From Chitinophagaceae bacterium (GTDB taxonomy: Bacteria > Bacteroidota > Bacteroidia > Chitinophagales > Chitinophagaceae), in assembly GCA_016786745.1 (NCBI GenBank), contig JAEUVS010000087.1, positions 1 through 36,937 on the forward strand: 36,937 nucleotides of DNA. The letters run 5' to 3'. Below, piece after piece: positions 23,814 to 32,480 of this stretch. The position numbers and the translations under genes are program-made. The notes under the pieces are model-generated. The model did not search any database and was not told the origin of the DNA. It saw nothing but the letters and a program-made list of their open reading frames with translations. How positions within the stretch are numbered: position 1 is the first letter of the stretch; each line of letters starts with the position of its first letter.

Positions 23814-24983
23814 TTATATATGGGCGGCATCGAATTCCACCTGGTACTCAGGGCCAGCGACATTTTGCAAGTTCACGGCCCTGAATGAGTATTTAAGAGC
23901 GTCCTTATCAAATTTTACTTTAACAATCGAATCGCATTTTATCCACTCGCCGCTTTCCGGGGCTCTCATCTGGTATTCCTTGAAGTTCGGTGTAATCGAA
24001 CTCAAACGAACTTCCGCATCCTTCTCACCCATAATCACGGAGGCTTCTATTGTATTCGGTGTCCACTCTATCGCAGCGCGACTATCCTGGTAGTTGATCG
24101 CATCTGTATTGTAGCCCCAATGCGGCTTGCCATCCCAAATCCACGTGTGGTTTTTGAAATAATCATCCCTGAACATATTCAGCTTGGTATCGAACGATGG
24201 CCATGCAGAAAACCTGTTTGCCTGCTGGTCCCACTCAATCCATGTATACCATTGCGCAAACCACTCCTTATTACGGCGAACATATTTTCCTTTCTGATCT
24301 TTTAGAGAATCTATTTGTATCGGTGTCCTGTCGGGGCCTTTCACAAGCACTATATCAGCAGCCTTATTCTTCAAAAATTCCTCGCGCACTTCCAACGCCG
24401 ACAACGGAATTCCATTCTTCTCAAAATGGTGGTTGAATTTGGCATCAGACAACACCCATTTGCCGAACTCGTTCACCCATATTTCATTCATGCCGTGATG
24501 ACCATCTTCACCACCTTTCACACCGGGACCGGAACCCAGGCACCTTGTAACATATCCGTAAGCATTCATCACAGCATTCTGCACAATCATGTAGTGTCCG
24601 CAATGAAAACCCTGGCCTTTTGCAGCGGCATCAATAATTCCTGCCGGGTGTCCGCCGCCTGGATATGGGTCACCAAAATCATTGATGGCAATGTGATTCC
24701 TGATCCAGTTTCTTAACAACAGGATACGTTTGAACTCATCTGTTTCTCCATGAAATACCGTATCCAGCTGGTATTTTATTTTTAACGAATCAAAACGTGG
24801 CAGCGATATATCTTCAAACGATGCAAATGCAGTATTCGGCCTGTATTCAACGGCCGACGTTTCTGATTTGTCATACGTCTTGACCGTATTACAGGCCGTT
24901 AAAAGAAAAACACTAATTATAATTGCCGTCCCGAAAGGCACAGCGCCGGGCCACGAAAATGATGAGATTTTGTTTTTGTTCAT
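23814..24983 (-). CDS. Transglutaminase-like lipoprotein
   Basis: 389 residues from the ATG at 24983, 7 bp after the stop of the upstream gene. An ATG at 25007 would overlap it. The lipobox is LLTAC. A papain-like/transglutaminase core is visible: Cys128 in GFHCGHYMIVQNA, His163 in DGHHGMNEIW and Asp180 in VLSDAKFNHH, the expected Cys-His-Asp order. The C-terminal 100 residues look like a beta-rich domain. Members are mostly cysteine proteases or amidases of the periplasm. A crosslinking activity is less likely. The substrate is unknown. Its place in an operon with a chitinase-like protein and mannonate dehydratase suggests polymer breakdown. Confidence 0.8.
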   Translation of the reverse strand: MNKNKISSFSWPGAVPFGTAIIISVFLLTACNTVKTYDKSETSAVEYRPNTAFASFEDISLPRFDSLKIKYQLDTVFHGETDEFKRILLLRNWIRNHIAINDFGDPYPGGGHPAGIIDAAAKGQGFHCGHYMIVQNAVMNAYGYVTRCLGSGPGVKGGEDGHHGMNEIWVNEFGKWVLSDAKFNHHFEKNGIPLSALEVREEFLKNKAADIVLVKGPDRTPIQIDSLKDQKGKYVRRNKEWFAQWYTWIEWDQQANRFSAWPSFDTKLNMFRDDYFKNHTWIWDGKPHWGYNTDAINYQDSRAAIEWTPNTIEASVIMGEKDAEVRLSSITPNFKEYQMRAPESGEWIKCDSIVKVKFDKDALKYSFRAVNLQNVAGPEYQVEFDAAHI

Positions 24984-24990
24984 GTTTACT

Positions 24991-26085
24991 TTATGATGCT
25001 TTTTCAATTGCTTCCATCAAACCCCGAATATACCCAAGAGCATACAGAATTCCAACATTACTGTAACCCGGAAAATCGTTCAGGTCGCCAGCCATCGTGG
25101 GAACGTGATCGGGACGAATAGGACCTTTAAAACCAATATCGTAGTACGATTTCATAGCGGCGTACATATCGATCTGTCCCTCATCGTGAAATGTTTCCTC
25201 AAATTTAAATTTACCCCCGCGAACATTTCTGAAATGAACGAAATGAATTTTCTCCTTACCAAATTCCCTGACAATTGTGGGTATATCTGCGCCCATCAAT
25301 GAAAAATTTCCCTGGCACATCGTTATTCCATTCGAAGGGCTCGGATAAATTTTCAGCAGTTTCCTGAAATTTTCCACGGTTGTCATGATACGACCAATTC
25401 CTTTCAAACTGTCAACCTGCGGATCATCAGGATGCATGGCCAGCTTCATTCCTATTTTCTCTGCTTCCGGAACAACGGCTTTCAAAAAATATTCAAGGTT
25501 GCTCCATAATTTTTCGCGCGACACTTCACCATATTTTGTAAGCGGCGCGTTTTTCACATCCTCAAAATCGAATGCTGTGACCAGTGCCCCTCCCCTTCCG
25601 GGTTTATCGTTACTTGTACGGTACCAACCTATCACAGGCATCCAGTTATAGCAAATCACGTCTATGTTAGCATGCTTCTTCAGGTTTTTCATGAAGGTGA
25701 TGAAGTTCTCAATTTCTTCGTCCCTGCCCTCAAGCGCCAGTTTTGTTTTTTCACCAAGCGATGGCGGTCCTTCAACAACATTCCATTTCAGTCCCACTTT
25801 CTCATATGCTTCTTTTTGCGCGATGATGGCTTTCGCTTCATACGGTTTTACGTCTTTATCCGCTCTTACACCACTGACCGCTCCAAGCACATTCATCTGA
25901 AGACAATAATCTATCCGCCTTTGCTCAAGTCCCCTGAAATAGGCCTCTGAAAGTTGCATCCCCGCATCGGCAGCATACTCCTTAATCTTCTTTTGCTCTT
26001 TCACCACTGAGCCAATATTGCCGAGTGATGTGATTGCAGCAACAGACGCCGATTTCTTTATAAAATCTCTCCTGTTATTGGACAT
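24991..26085 (-). CDS. uxuA: Mannonate dehydratase (UxuA family) with Tat-type signal
   Basis: 364 residues from the ATG at 26085, which opens SNNRRDFIKKSASVAAITSLG, a twin-arginine signal. The start overlaps the end of the chitinase-like gene by 11 bp. The upstream ATG at 26160 would create a longer overlap and shift the signal. Family features are the TIM-barrel motifs MHPDDPQV, CQGNFSLMG, HFVHFRNVRGGKF, FHDEGQIDM and IRPDHVPTMAGD, which provide the metal-binding and catalytic residues. The reaction is the dehydration of D-mannonate to 2-keto-3-deoxygluconate in the uronate pathway. An exported form is unusual, so the substrate could be a different sugar acid. The gene symbol refers to the family only. 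Confidence 0.85.
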   Translation of the reverse strand: MSNNRRDFIKKSASVAAITSLGNIGSVVKEQKKIKEYAADAGMQLSEAYFRGLEQRRIDYCLQMNVLGAVSGVRADKDVKPYEAKAIIAQKEAYEKVGLKWNVVEGPPSLGEKTKLALEGRDEEIENFITFMKNLKKHANIDVICYNWMPVIGWYRTSNDKPGRGGALVTAFDFEDVKNAPLTKYGEVSREKLWSNLEYFLKAVVPEAEKIGMKLAMHPDDPQVDSLKGIGRIMTTVENFRKLLKIYPSPSNGITMCQGNFSLMGADIPTIVREFGKEKIHFVHFRNVRGGKFKFEETFHDEGQIDMYAAMKSYYDIGFKGPIRPDHVPTMAGDLNDFPGYSNVGILYALGYIRGLMEAIEKAS

Positions 26086-27226
26086 ATCCAAATTCTTTTG
26101 CGAGAACAGAGAGGAGGTTCTCTTTTGGATCATCTTCATACTCCCAGAACATCGCACCACGCAACCCGTTTTTCCTGATGTAGTCGCATTTTTCTTTTAT
26201 GGAACGCTCATCATCATAAGAGATGAAGATTTTTTTCTCCGCGTTAAATATGTAAGGAGATTTTGCAACATCGTCCCAATACTTTACAAATCCATTTTTG
26301 TTTTCAAGACTGTCTTTAATGTAACCAAAGCCACCACCTCTAACCGGTTTCACAGTTCTCCGGAACAATCCATTATTTTCGGTAGTCGCCATCTCCCATC
26401 CCTTTCCGTAAAAGCCCATACCGATTACCAGTTTATCAGCTGGTACTCCTGCGTTCAAAAACATTTTTACACCTTCATCAGTATTTGAAAATTTCGATTT
26501 TTCAGGTGAAGAAGGAAAAAGACCTGTGTGATGGTTCGACAATGTATCATTTCCTCCCGCAAAATCATATGCCATTAAGTTGATGAAATCGCAGTATTGC
26601 GCAACCTTATCCATTTCTGTTGTTGAAGTGTAATCGACGTTGCCCCCAACTGCAGTGGTAACGAAATATTTTTTACCTGTCACCTTTCCCAGGCTATCGA
26701 GCTGTTCCCTGAGATTTTTGAATAAGATTGTGTAGTTCTGTTTGTCTTCCGGCCGGTACACGTTGCTGTCGCCGATCATATTGGGATACTCCCAGTCAAT
26801 ATCCACGCCATCGAGGTCGTACTTTGCGACAATATCCACGGAACTCTGGGAAAAATTGCGGTTAGACGTGTCCGATAGTACAGCGTCCGAGAAGTATTTG
26901 CTCCAGCTCCATCCGCCGAGAGAAATCAGGATTTTGAGATCCTTGTTCACTTTCTTCAGCTCGTTGAGTAATCTGAAATTTACCGTATCTGTTTTTTCGT
27001 TGGTAAGAACCGCACGGTTGCCAAGCACATTTACAAAAGCGTAGTTAATATGCGATAACTTGTTCGGGTTTACATTTTCAGTAAGGTTGCCACGAAAACC
27101 GCCTACGTAAGCCACAATAACAGGCTTTTCGGTTTTCTGACCTTCGGGTTGCTCCGACGACGTGGCGCAGGAAAAAAACAGTGAACAGGCAATAGCGCCG
27201 GCTAAAAGCAGAAAGGGATTTCTCAT
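26075..27226 (-). CDS. GH18 family chitinase-like lipoprotein
   Basis: 383 residues with a lipobox (FFSC, Cys20). The GH18 catalytic motif DGVDIDWEYP places the acid Glu at residue 146. SLGGWSWSK (about 102-110) is the substrate-binding SxGGW motif, and MAYDFAGG and GAMFWEYEDD follow as expected for the barrel. The family hydrolyses beta-1,4-linked GlcNAc in chitin or related glycans. The lipid anchor suggests attachment to the outer or inner membrane. The first gene of a minus-strand unit, with its start 67 bp from the divergent LemA gene. Confidence 0.93.
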   Translation of the reverse strand: MRNPFLLLAGAIACSLFFSCATSSEQPEGQKTEKPVIVAYVGGFRGNLTENVNPNKLSHINYAFVNVLGNRAVLTNEKTDTVNFRLLNELKKVNKDLKILISLGGWSWSKYFSDAVLSDTSNRNFSQSSVDIVAKYDLDGVDIDWEYPNMIGDSNVYRPEDKQNYTILFKNLREQLDSLGKVTGKKYFVTTAVGGNVDYTSTTEMDKVAQYCDFINLMAYDFAGGNDTLSNHHTGLFPSSPEKSKFSNTDEGVKMFLNAGVPADKLVIGMGFYGKGWEMATTENNGLFRRTVKPVRGGGFGYIKDSLENKNGFVKYWDDVAKSPYIFNAEKKIFISYDDERSIKEKCDYIRKNGLRGAMFWEYEDDPKENLLSVLAKEFGYVQ

Positions 27227-27293
27227 GTGTTGAAAGAATTTGCAGAAAATTAAAGATTTCTTACTTTAAATGTTCATTTTTTAATTTCTGCGT

Positions 27294-27848
27294 ATGAGCC
27301 CCTTCTGGATAGTCCTCATAATAGTCGTTCTCCTTGTTTTCTTTTTCATTGCCGTATATAACAACCTTGCGAAGAAGAGAATTTTGGTTCGTGAGGGATG
27401 GAGTGGCATCGGAACTTTTCTGCAGCAGAGGAACGACATGATTCCCAATCTTGTTGAGACGGTAAAAGGATACGCTGTTCACGAAAGCAAAACGCTGCAG
27501 GATGTGGTAAAATGGCGAAATAAGTCGGTCGCGGCAACGAGCAATACGGAAAAAATGGAGGCAAGCAACAGGATGAATGAAGCGCTGCTCGACTTCTTTG
27601 CAGTGGCGGAACAATATCCTGACCTCAAAGCAAACACGAACTTCCTCGCCCTGCAAACCGACCTTAAAGAGATGGAAGTGAGCCTCAACCAGAGCAGGCG
27701 CTATTATAACGGAGCAGTGAGAGATTACAACCAGGCCGTAGCGGTTTTTCCGAGTAATCTTGTAGCAGGTATGTTTGGATTTACTGCTGAACCATTTTTC
27801 CAGGAGGAAGCGGGAGCTGGCGCTGTGCCTAAAGTATCATTCAACTAG
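27294..27848 (+). CDS. lemA: LemA family protein
   Basis: 184 residues with one N-terminal membrane helix (about 3-22), then the helical LemA domain: LVREGWSGIGTFLQQRNDMIPNLVETVKGYAVHE and LDFFAVAEQYPDLKANTNF. The C-terminal AVAVFPSNLVAGMFGF is the conserved family end. The function of LemA is unknown. It is often paired with DUF2207-type membrane proteins, as here, where the next gene starts 48 bp on. It is divergent from the chitinase-like gene. Confidence 0.95.
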   Translation: MSPFWIVLIIVVLLVFFFIAVYNNLAKKRILVREGWSGIGTFLQQRNDMIPNLVETVKGYAVHESKTLQDVVKWRNKSVAATSNTEKMEASNRMNEALLDFFAVAEQYPDLKANTNFLALQTDLKEMEVSLNQSRRYYNGAVRDYNQAVAVFPSNLVAGMFGFTAEPFFQEEAGAGAVPKVSFN

Positions 27849-27852
27849 ATTG

Positions 27853-27873
27853 TCATCCCGGGCAAAGCGAGGG
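27853..27873. repeat. Short REP-like sequence
   Basis: TCATCCCGGGCAAAGCGAGG, related to the centre of the hairpin at 20448-20486 read on the opposite strand. It lies in the 48-bp gap between lemA and the DUF2207 gene. Such GC-rich short repeats are frequent in bacterial intergenic regions. Confidence 0.45.
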
Positions 27874-27896
27874 CTCTGCAACGAAAGAAAGCCAGA

Positions 27897-29663
27897 ATGA
27901 TCAAAAGATATATTGTTTTTGCGCTTGTTTTATGCGTTTGCGAATTGCATGCGCAGCCATTTCCTTCTGTTGTTGACCTGAACGACAGAATCCTGAAGTT
28001 CCACTCCGACATTACAGTGCAGAAAGATGGCATCCTTCAGGTTATTGAAACGATTACTGTGTATAATGGAATGGTCGGCAATATTGAACGCGGGATATTC
28101 CGCGACATTCCGTCGCTTTATAAAGACACTTCAGGATTTTGGGATGAAAGGAGTTTCAGGTTTAGAAACGTAACAAAGAATGGAGTAAAAGAACCATTCA
28201 AAAAAGAAAATATTACACGGGGAGTTCGATTGATGATTGGCGATAAAGATGTGCGCCTTTCCGAGGGCACGTATACTTACCGCATCGAGTATGAAACGAG
28301 TCGCCAGGTTATTTTTACACCCCAAAAAGATGAACTGTACTGGAATGTAAATGGAAACGGCTGGATCTTCAGTGCCGATACGGTTTCATGTATTATTCAT
28401 TTTCCTGAGAGATCAGAAATAGGCGATTACAGGTGTTACACGGGACCGGAGGGATCTACGGATTCAGAGTGTAGAAGCAGGAAACTGTCCGCGACCGAAA
28501 TTGGTTTCACAGGAACGAGGCGCTTCGAGGCGTATGAGGGACTTACGGTCGCTGTGGCCATTCAAAAAGGTATTATTCAACCACCGTCGGGAGCCGGCAA
28601 CTCTGCGGCATTTTTGAAGGCCAATTATATAATTCCGCTTCTCTCCTTTTTGCTGGTTTTTTTTGTTGGATATTATTTTTACGTGTGGTACAGGAAAGGC
28701 CGTGATCCGCAGAAAGGCGTGATCTATCCGCAATTTTCACCACCACCGGGCATAGACCCTGCTGAAGCCGGATACATACTCACTCAAAAATATGGTTCGC
28801 ACCTGTTTGCCGCGGCGTTGATAGAAGCCGCGGTGAAGAGGCAATTGAATATTGAAGTATCGAGGGAAGGATTGATTTTTAAATCCAATGCTTACACGTT
28901 TACGAAGCCGGAGAATATTGAGTCTGCCAACGGAAACACCGGGTTTAATTTAAATCAGCTTTACGGGCAGAAAGCGGTGAAAGGTAAATATAACAGCACT
29001 TTGAGAAGTTGCTATACTTCATTGCATAATGATTTAAAAGATAAGTTCCTGATCAGGGGAAGAAAGAAAAATAAAGATGAACCTATGTTTGTATTGAACA
29101 GGGGTTACATCATTTTCGCAATGGTAGTGGTGATAGCGTCGGTTGTCGCCACGATTAAATTTATTACAGAACGGCCTTCGGTGAAGATTGGGATTTTTTG
29201 TGCGATAGTTCTTGCGATTATCCTTATTACTCATTTGGTGTTTAGGAGTATTATGAGTGCGTACACAAAGAAAGGGCGTGAAGTGGTGGATCACCTTCTT
29301 GGTTTCAGGATGTACCTTGGAACAGCGGAGCAGCGGCTTTACAATCAACTTACACCACCGGAAAAAACGCTTGATCTTTTTGAAAAATATTTGCCCTATG
29401 CGGTTGCGTTGCAGGTGGAGAATGAGTGGTCGGAGAAGTTCGATAGTATTATGGCGACGGCGATGGCGTCGGGTTATCAGCCGGCGTATTATCATTTTGC
29501 CGGTCATTCCGGGCAGAGTTTCAGTATGAATGATTTCAGCAGGGGAATTTCATCGGGGTTGGCGAGCACGCTTTCTTCGGCTTCTACTCCGCCGAGCAGC
29601 AGTTCTTCGGGTGGAGGGAGTAGTGGAGGTGGCGGTGGAGGTGGAGGAGGGGGAGGATGGTAG
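27897..29663 (+). CDS. DUF2207 domain membrane protein with Gly-rich tail
   Basis: 588 residues. A signal peptide (about 1-20, ending CELHAQPF) is followed by an extracytoplasmic beta-rich DUF2207 domain (DRILKFHSDITVQKDGILQV, NGWIFSADTVSCIIHFPE). A TM helix at about 240-262 (YIIPLLSFLLVFFVGYYFYV) precedes a cytoplasmic part, then two more helices (about 400-450). The C-terminus is Ser-rich and ends in a long Gly run and a final Trp, a common feature of this family. The role is unknown. Pairing with LemA is a well-known arrangement and suggests a shared function in the envelope. Confidence 0.9.
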   Translation: MIKRYIVFALVLCVCELHAQPFPSVVDLNDRILKFHSDITVQKDGILQVIETITVYNGMVGNIERGIFRDIPSLYKDTSGFWDERSFRFRNVTKNGVKEPFKKENITRGVRLMIGDKDVRLSEGTYTYRIEYETSRQVIFTPQKDELYWNVNGNGWIFSADTVSCIIHFPERSEIGDYRCYTGPEGSTDSECRSRKLSATEIGFTGTRRFEAYEGLTVAVAIQKGIIQPPSGAGNSAAFLKANYIIPLLSFLLVFFVGYYFYVWYRKGRDPQKGVIYPQFSPPPGIDPAEAGYILTQKYGSHLFAAALIEAAVKRQLNIEVSREGLIFKSNAYTFTKPENIESANGNTGFNLNQLYGQKAVKGKYNSTLRSCYTSLHNDLKDKFLIRGRKKNKDEPMFVLNRGYIIFAMVVVIASVVATIKFITERPSVKIGIFCAIVLAIILITHLVFRSIMSAYTKKGREVVDHLLGFRMYLGTAEQRLYNQLTPPEKTLDLFEKYLPYAVALQVENEWSEKFDSIMATAMASGYQPAYYHFAGHSGQSFSMNDFSRGISSGLASTLSSASTPPSSSSSGGGSSGGGGGGGGGGGW

Positions 29664-29690
29664 ATTTTTTATTTTTTAAATAAAAGATAA

Positions 29691-29718
29691 CGAAGACAGT
29701 TGTTCTCTGGAGCCGCCT
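29691..29718 (-). repeat. Dispersed 28-nt repeat, copy 2
   Basis: 27 of 28 positions match 6265-6292 in inverted orientation. It lies between the DUF2207 gene and the esterase gene. The TG-rich repeat side is not associated with a T-run, so it is not an obvious terminator. Confidence 0.7.
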
Positions 29719-29758
29719 AAGCAGATAAATTAAAAAAAGAAATCAATTAATCAAACAG

Positions 29759-30736
29759 ATGAAAATATTTTTAGCAATCATAGCTTCCGCAATTTTCATA
29801 TCCTGCACCACCACAAAACACACCGGAAACACAAAGATGTCACCTGAACAAAAGAAACTTTATTCGCTACTGGGAAAACTGCCAGACAGAAACAGACCAA
29901 TAAAAGTTGAAGTTACTTCCCGCGAAGAAAAAGACGATATCATTATCGAATACCTCACACTTGATCTTAACGGATTGGAAAAAGTGCCCGCTTATTTCAC
30001 AAAACCAAAAAACAGCACGGGCAAACTTCCCGTCGTTCTATTTAACCACTCCCATTTCGGGCAATACAACGTGGGAAAAGACGAATTTTTATATGGACGA
30101 AAAGAAATGCAAACTCCACCATATGCTGTGGCTCTCGCACGACAGGGGTACGCCGGATTATGCATAGACGCATGGGCATTCGGAAAACGCGCGGGCCGGA
30201 GTGAGCAGGATATTTTTAAAGAAATGTTATGGAAGGGACAGGTGATGTGGGGAATGATGGTTTACGACAATCTCCGCGCACTCGATTACCTTGAAACAAG
30301 AAAAGATGTTGACATGAGCCGCGTAGCGACAATGGGTATGTCGATGGGCAGTACGATGGCGTGGTGGCTCGCTGCACTCGATACGCGGATTAAAGTGTGC
30401 GTTGATCTTTGCTGCCTGACAGATTTTGATGAACTCATAAAGGATAATGGTTTAAGTCGCCACGGTATTTACTATTATGTTCCTGATTTACTGAATCATT
30501 TTTCTACTTCACAGATTAACGCATTAATCGCTCCGCGACCGCATTTTGGTTTGGCCGGCCGTTATGATCCGCTCACGCCGGTTAAAGGTTTGGAGAAGAT
30601 TGACGCTGCACTTAAAAAAGTTTATGGAGATGCCGGGGCCGCTGATGCGTGGCAGTTAAAGATTTATCCTGTGGCTCATGTCGAGACAGAAGAAATGAGA
30701 AAGGATATTTTAGATTTTTTGAAGAAGTGGTTGTGA
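29759..30736 (+). CDS. Alpha/beta hydrolase lipoprotein (dienelactone hydrolase/acetyl esterase type)
   Basis: 325 residues with a lipobox (FISC, Cys16). The fold is visible from [17 protein letters not shown]. The nucleophile is Ser195 in GMSMGS, with Asp270 in GRYDPLTP and His307 in PVAHVETEE, a complete Ser-Asp-His triad. The family includes dienelactone hydrolases, acetyl xylan esterases and the S9/prolyl-oligopeptidase-like hydrolases. A secreted lipoprotein member is likely an esterase of plant glycans or xenobiotics. It is a lone plus-strand gene between the DUF2207 gene and the convergent GMC oxidoreductase gene. Confidence 0.88.
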   Translation: MKIFLAIIASAIFISCTTTKHTGNTKMSPEQKKLYSLLGKLPDRNRPIKVEVTSREEKDDIIIEYLTLDLNGLEKVPAYFTKPKNSTGKLPVVLFNHSHFGQYNVGKDEFLYGRKEMQTPPYAVALARQGYAGLCIDAWAFGKRAGRSEQDIFKEMLWKGQVMWGMMVYDNLRALDYLETRKDVDMSRVATMGMSMGSTMAWWLAALDTRIKVCVDLCCLTDFDELIKDNGLSRHGIYYYVPDLLNHFSTSQINALIAPRPHFGLAGRYDPLTPVKGLEKIDAALKKVYGDAGAADAWQLKIYPVAHVETEEMRKDILDFLKKWL

Positions 30737-30812
30737 AACTGAACGGATATCTTTTTTCATAAAGCAAAACAAAAAAATAATTCTCTTTACTTTTTGTAGA
30801 ATAAACGGCATC

Positions 30813-32480
30813 TTACAAATTCCTCTTCTTCAACTCCTCAACAGCAAAATTCGCGGCACGCGCCGTCATCGCCATATAAGTGAGTGAAGGATTCTGGCAG
30901 CCGGTAGAAGTCATACACGCGCCATCCGTCACAAACACATTCTTCGCCCCCCACACCTGGTTATGCGCATTCAGCACAGAAGTTTTCTGATCCCTGCCCA
31001 TCCTCGCAGAACCCATTTCATGTATCGCGAGTCCCGGGGCCTGGTGAGTATCGTAAGTGGTAATATTTTTAAAACCCGCTTTCTCCAGCATTTCCGCGGC
31101 ACTGTTAAGAATATCTTTAGTCATATTATCTTCATTCTGCCTGTACTCGCAATCAATCTCCGCGAGCGGTATCCCCCATTTGTCTTTTTCAGTTTTCGAA
31201 AGCGAAATTTTATTTTCAAAGTAAGGAAGATGCTCGCCCATGCCCGTCATCGACATTCCCCACTCACCGGCTTCGCTGAGCGATTGTTTCAAACCCGCTC
31301 CTATCGTTTCATCCGGCGAGCTGCCCGTGCCGCGACCAGCGCCGCAGGCATAAGCATATCCGCGAAGGAAATCAGGTTGTTTGTCTTTGCCCACGTTCCT
31401 GAAACGAGCGAGATATGTGCCGGCGGGTCTTCTTCCAAAATAATACTGGTCCTTGAAGCCATCGTGACTGGCATTTATACGTCCACGGTAGTTGTGATCC
31501 ATCAGGTAATGACCAAGTACACCGCTGTCGTTACCCATACCGTTCGGAAATCTTTGCGAAGTAGAATTAAGCAGCAGGATGGTGCTATTAACGGTGCCAC
31601 CATTTACGAAAATAACTTTAGCGAAATATTCAGTGGCTTCGCCCGTTTCAGCATTTATAACCCTAACGCCTTTGGCACGTTGCTTTTCTTCATCGAAGAT
31701 GATCGAATGCACCACGGAAAAAGGCACCAATGTCAAATTACCTGTAGCGCGGGCAGCGGGCAATGTAGCGGAGTTGCTGCTGAAATATCCACCATAAGGA
31801 CATCCCCTGCTGCAAAGATTTCTGTATTGACAGGGACCGCGATCCTTCAATCCTTTTGAAAGATTTGCAGTACGTGAAATAATAAAATGTCGCCCGTCAT
31901 AATTTGATTCCACACTTTGCTTGAAATGTTTTTCAAGGCAATTCATTTCCATCGGTGGAAGAAATTCTCCGTCGGGCAGGTGCGGAATACCATCCCTGTT
32001 GCCGCTAATGCCGGCGAATTTCTCAACATACGAATACCACGGCGCAATGTCTTTATAGCGTATGGGCCAATCGATCGCAATACCTTCTTTGGCGTTCGCT
32101 TCAAAATCGAGGTCGCTCCAGCGTTGCGTCCATCTCGCCCAGAGTAACGATTTACCACCCACCTGGTATCCGCGTATCCAGTCGAACGGTTTTGTTTGGA
32201 TGTAGGGATGCTCCCCATCCTTTACAAAAAAATGCTGAGTATCCTCGGTGAAGGCATAACACCTGCCGACGATAGGGTTGTCTTTCCTGATTTGCTCGGT
32301 GAGCTGGCCGCGGTGTTCAAATTCCCACGGTCGTTTTGTGGCAGTGATGTAATCTTTGATATGCTCCACGTTTCTTCCACGTTCAAGCACGAGTGTTTTT
32401 AAACCATGCTCGCATAGTTCTTTTGCGGCCCAGCCGCCGCTCATTCCTGAGCCGATTACAATGGCATCGAAGTTATTCAC
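30813..32480 (-). CDS. GMC family FAD-dependent oxidoreductase
   Basis: 555 residues from the GTG at 32480, which overlaps the stop of the upstream gene by 4 bp (GTGA), indicating translational coupling. The FAD-binding loop is VIGSGMSGGWAAKEL. Conserved segments of the GMC/gluconate-dehydrogenase group follow: GGKSLLWARWTQRW, CSRGCPYGG, HEMGSARMG and CQNPSLTYMAMTARA, which holds the catalytic Asn. It oxidises a hydroxyl of sugars, sugar acids or polyols and passes electrons to a quinone or a cytochrome. No own signal peptide is present and no small-subunit gene (gluconate dehydrogenase subunit 3) is adjacent. Confidence 0.95.
   Translation of the reverse strand: MNNFDAIVIGSGMSGGWAAKELCEHGLKTLVLERGRNVEHIKDYITATKRPWEFEHRGQLTEQIRKDNPIVGRCYAFTEDTQHFFVKDGEHPYIQTKPFDWIRGYQVGGKSLLWARWTQRWSDLDFEANAKEGIAIDWPIRYKDIAPWYSYVEKFAGISGNRDGIPHLPDGEFLPPMEMNCLEKHFKQSVESNYDGRHFIISRTANLSKGLKDRGPCQYRNLCSRGCPYGGYFSSNSATLPAARATGNLTLVPFSVVHSIIFDEEKQRAKGVRVINAETGEATEYFAKVIFVNGGTVNSTILLLNSTSQRFPNGMGNDSGVLGHYLMDHNYRGRINASHDGFKDQYYFGRRPAGTYLARFRNVGKDKQPDFLRGYAYACGAGRGTGSSPDETIGAGLKQSLSEAGEWGMSMTGMGEHLPYFENKISLSKTEKDKWGIPLAEIDCEYRQNEDNMTKDILNSAAEMLEKAGFKNITTYDTHQAPGLAIHEMGSARMGRDQKTSVLNAHNQVWGAKNVFVTDGACMTSTGCQNPSLTYMAMTARAANFAVEELKKRNL

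Noticed and set aside
29034..29507. Open frame on the minus strand, 157 codons, basic protein
   Set aside because: It is antisense to the DUF2207 gene. The high His/Arg content follows from the opposite-strand codon usage.
29600..29660. GGA/GGT-rich run as a simple-sequence repeat of its own
   Set aside because: It is the coding sequence of the Gly-rich C-terminus that is normal for DUF2207-type proteins.
30963..31859. Long open frame of about 298 codons on the plus strand
   Set aside because: It lies fully antisense to the GMC oxidoreductase gene, has no recognisable domain and its composition mirrors the real gene.
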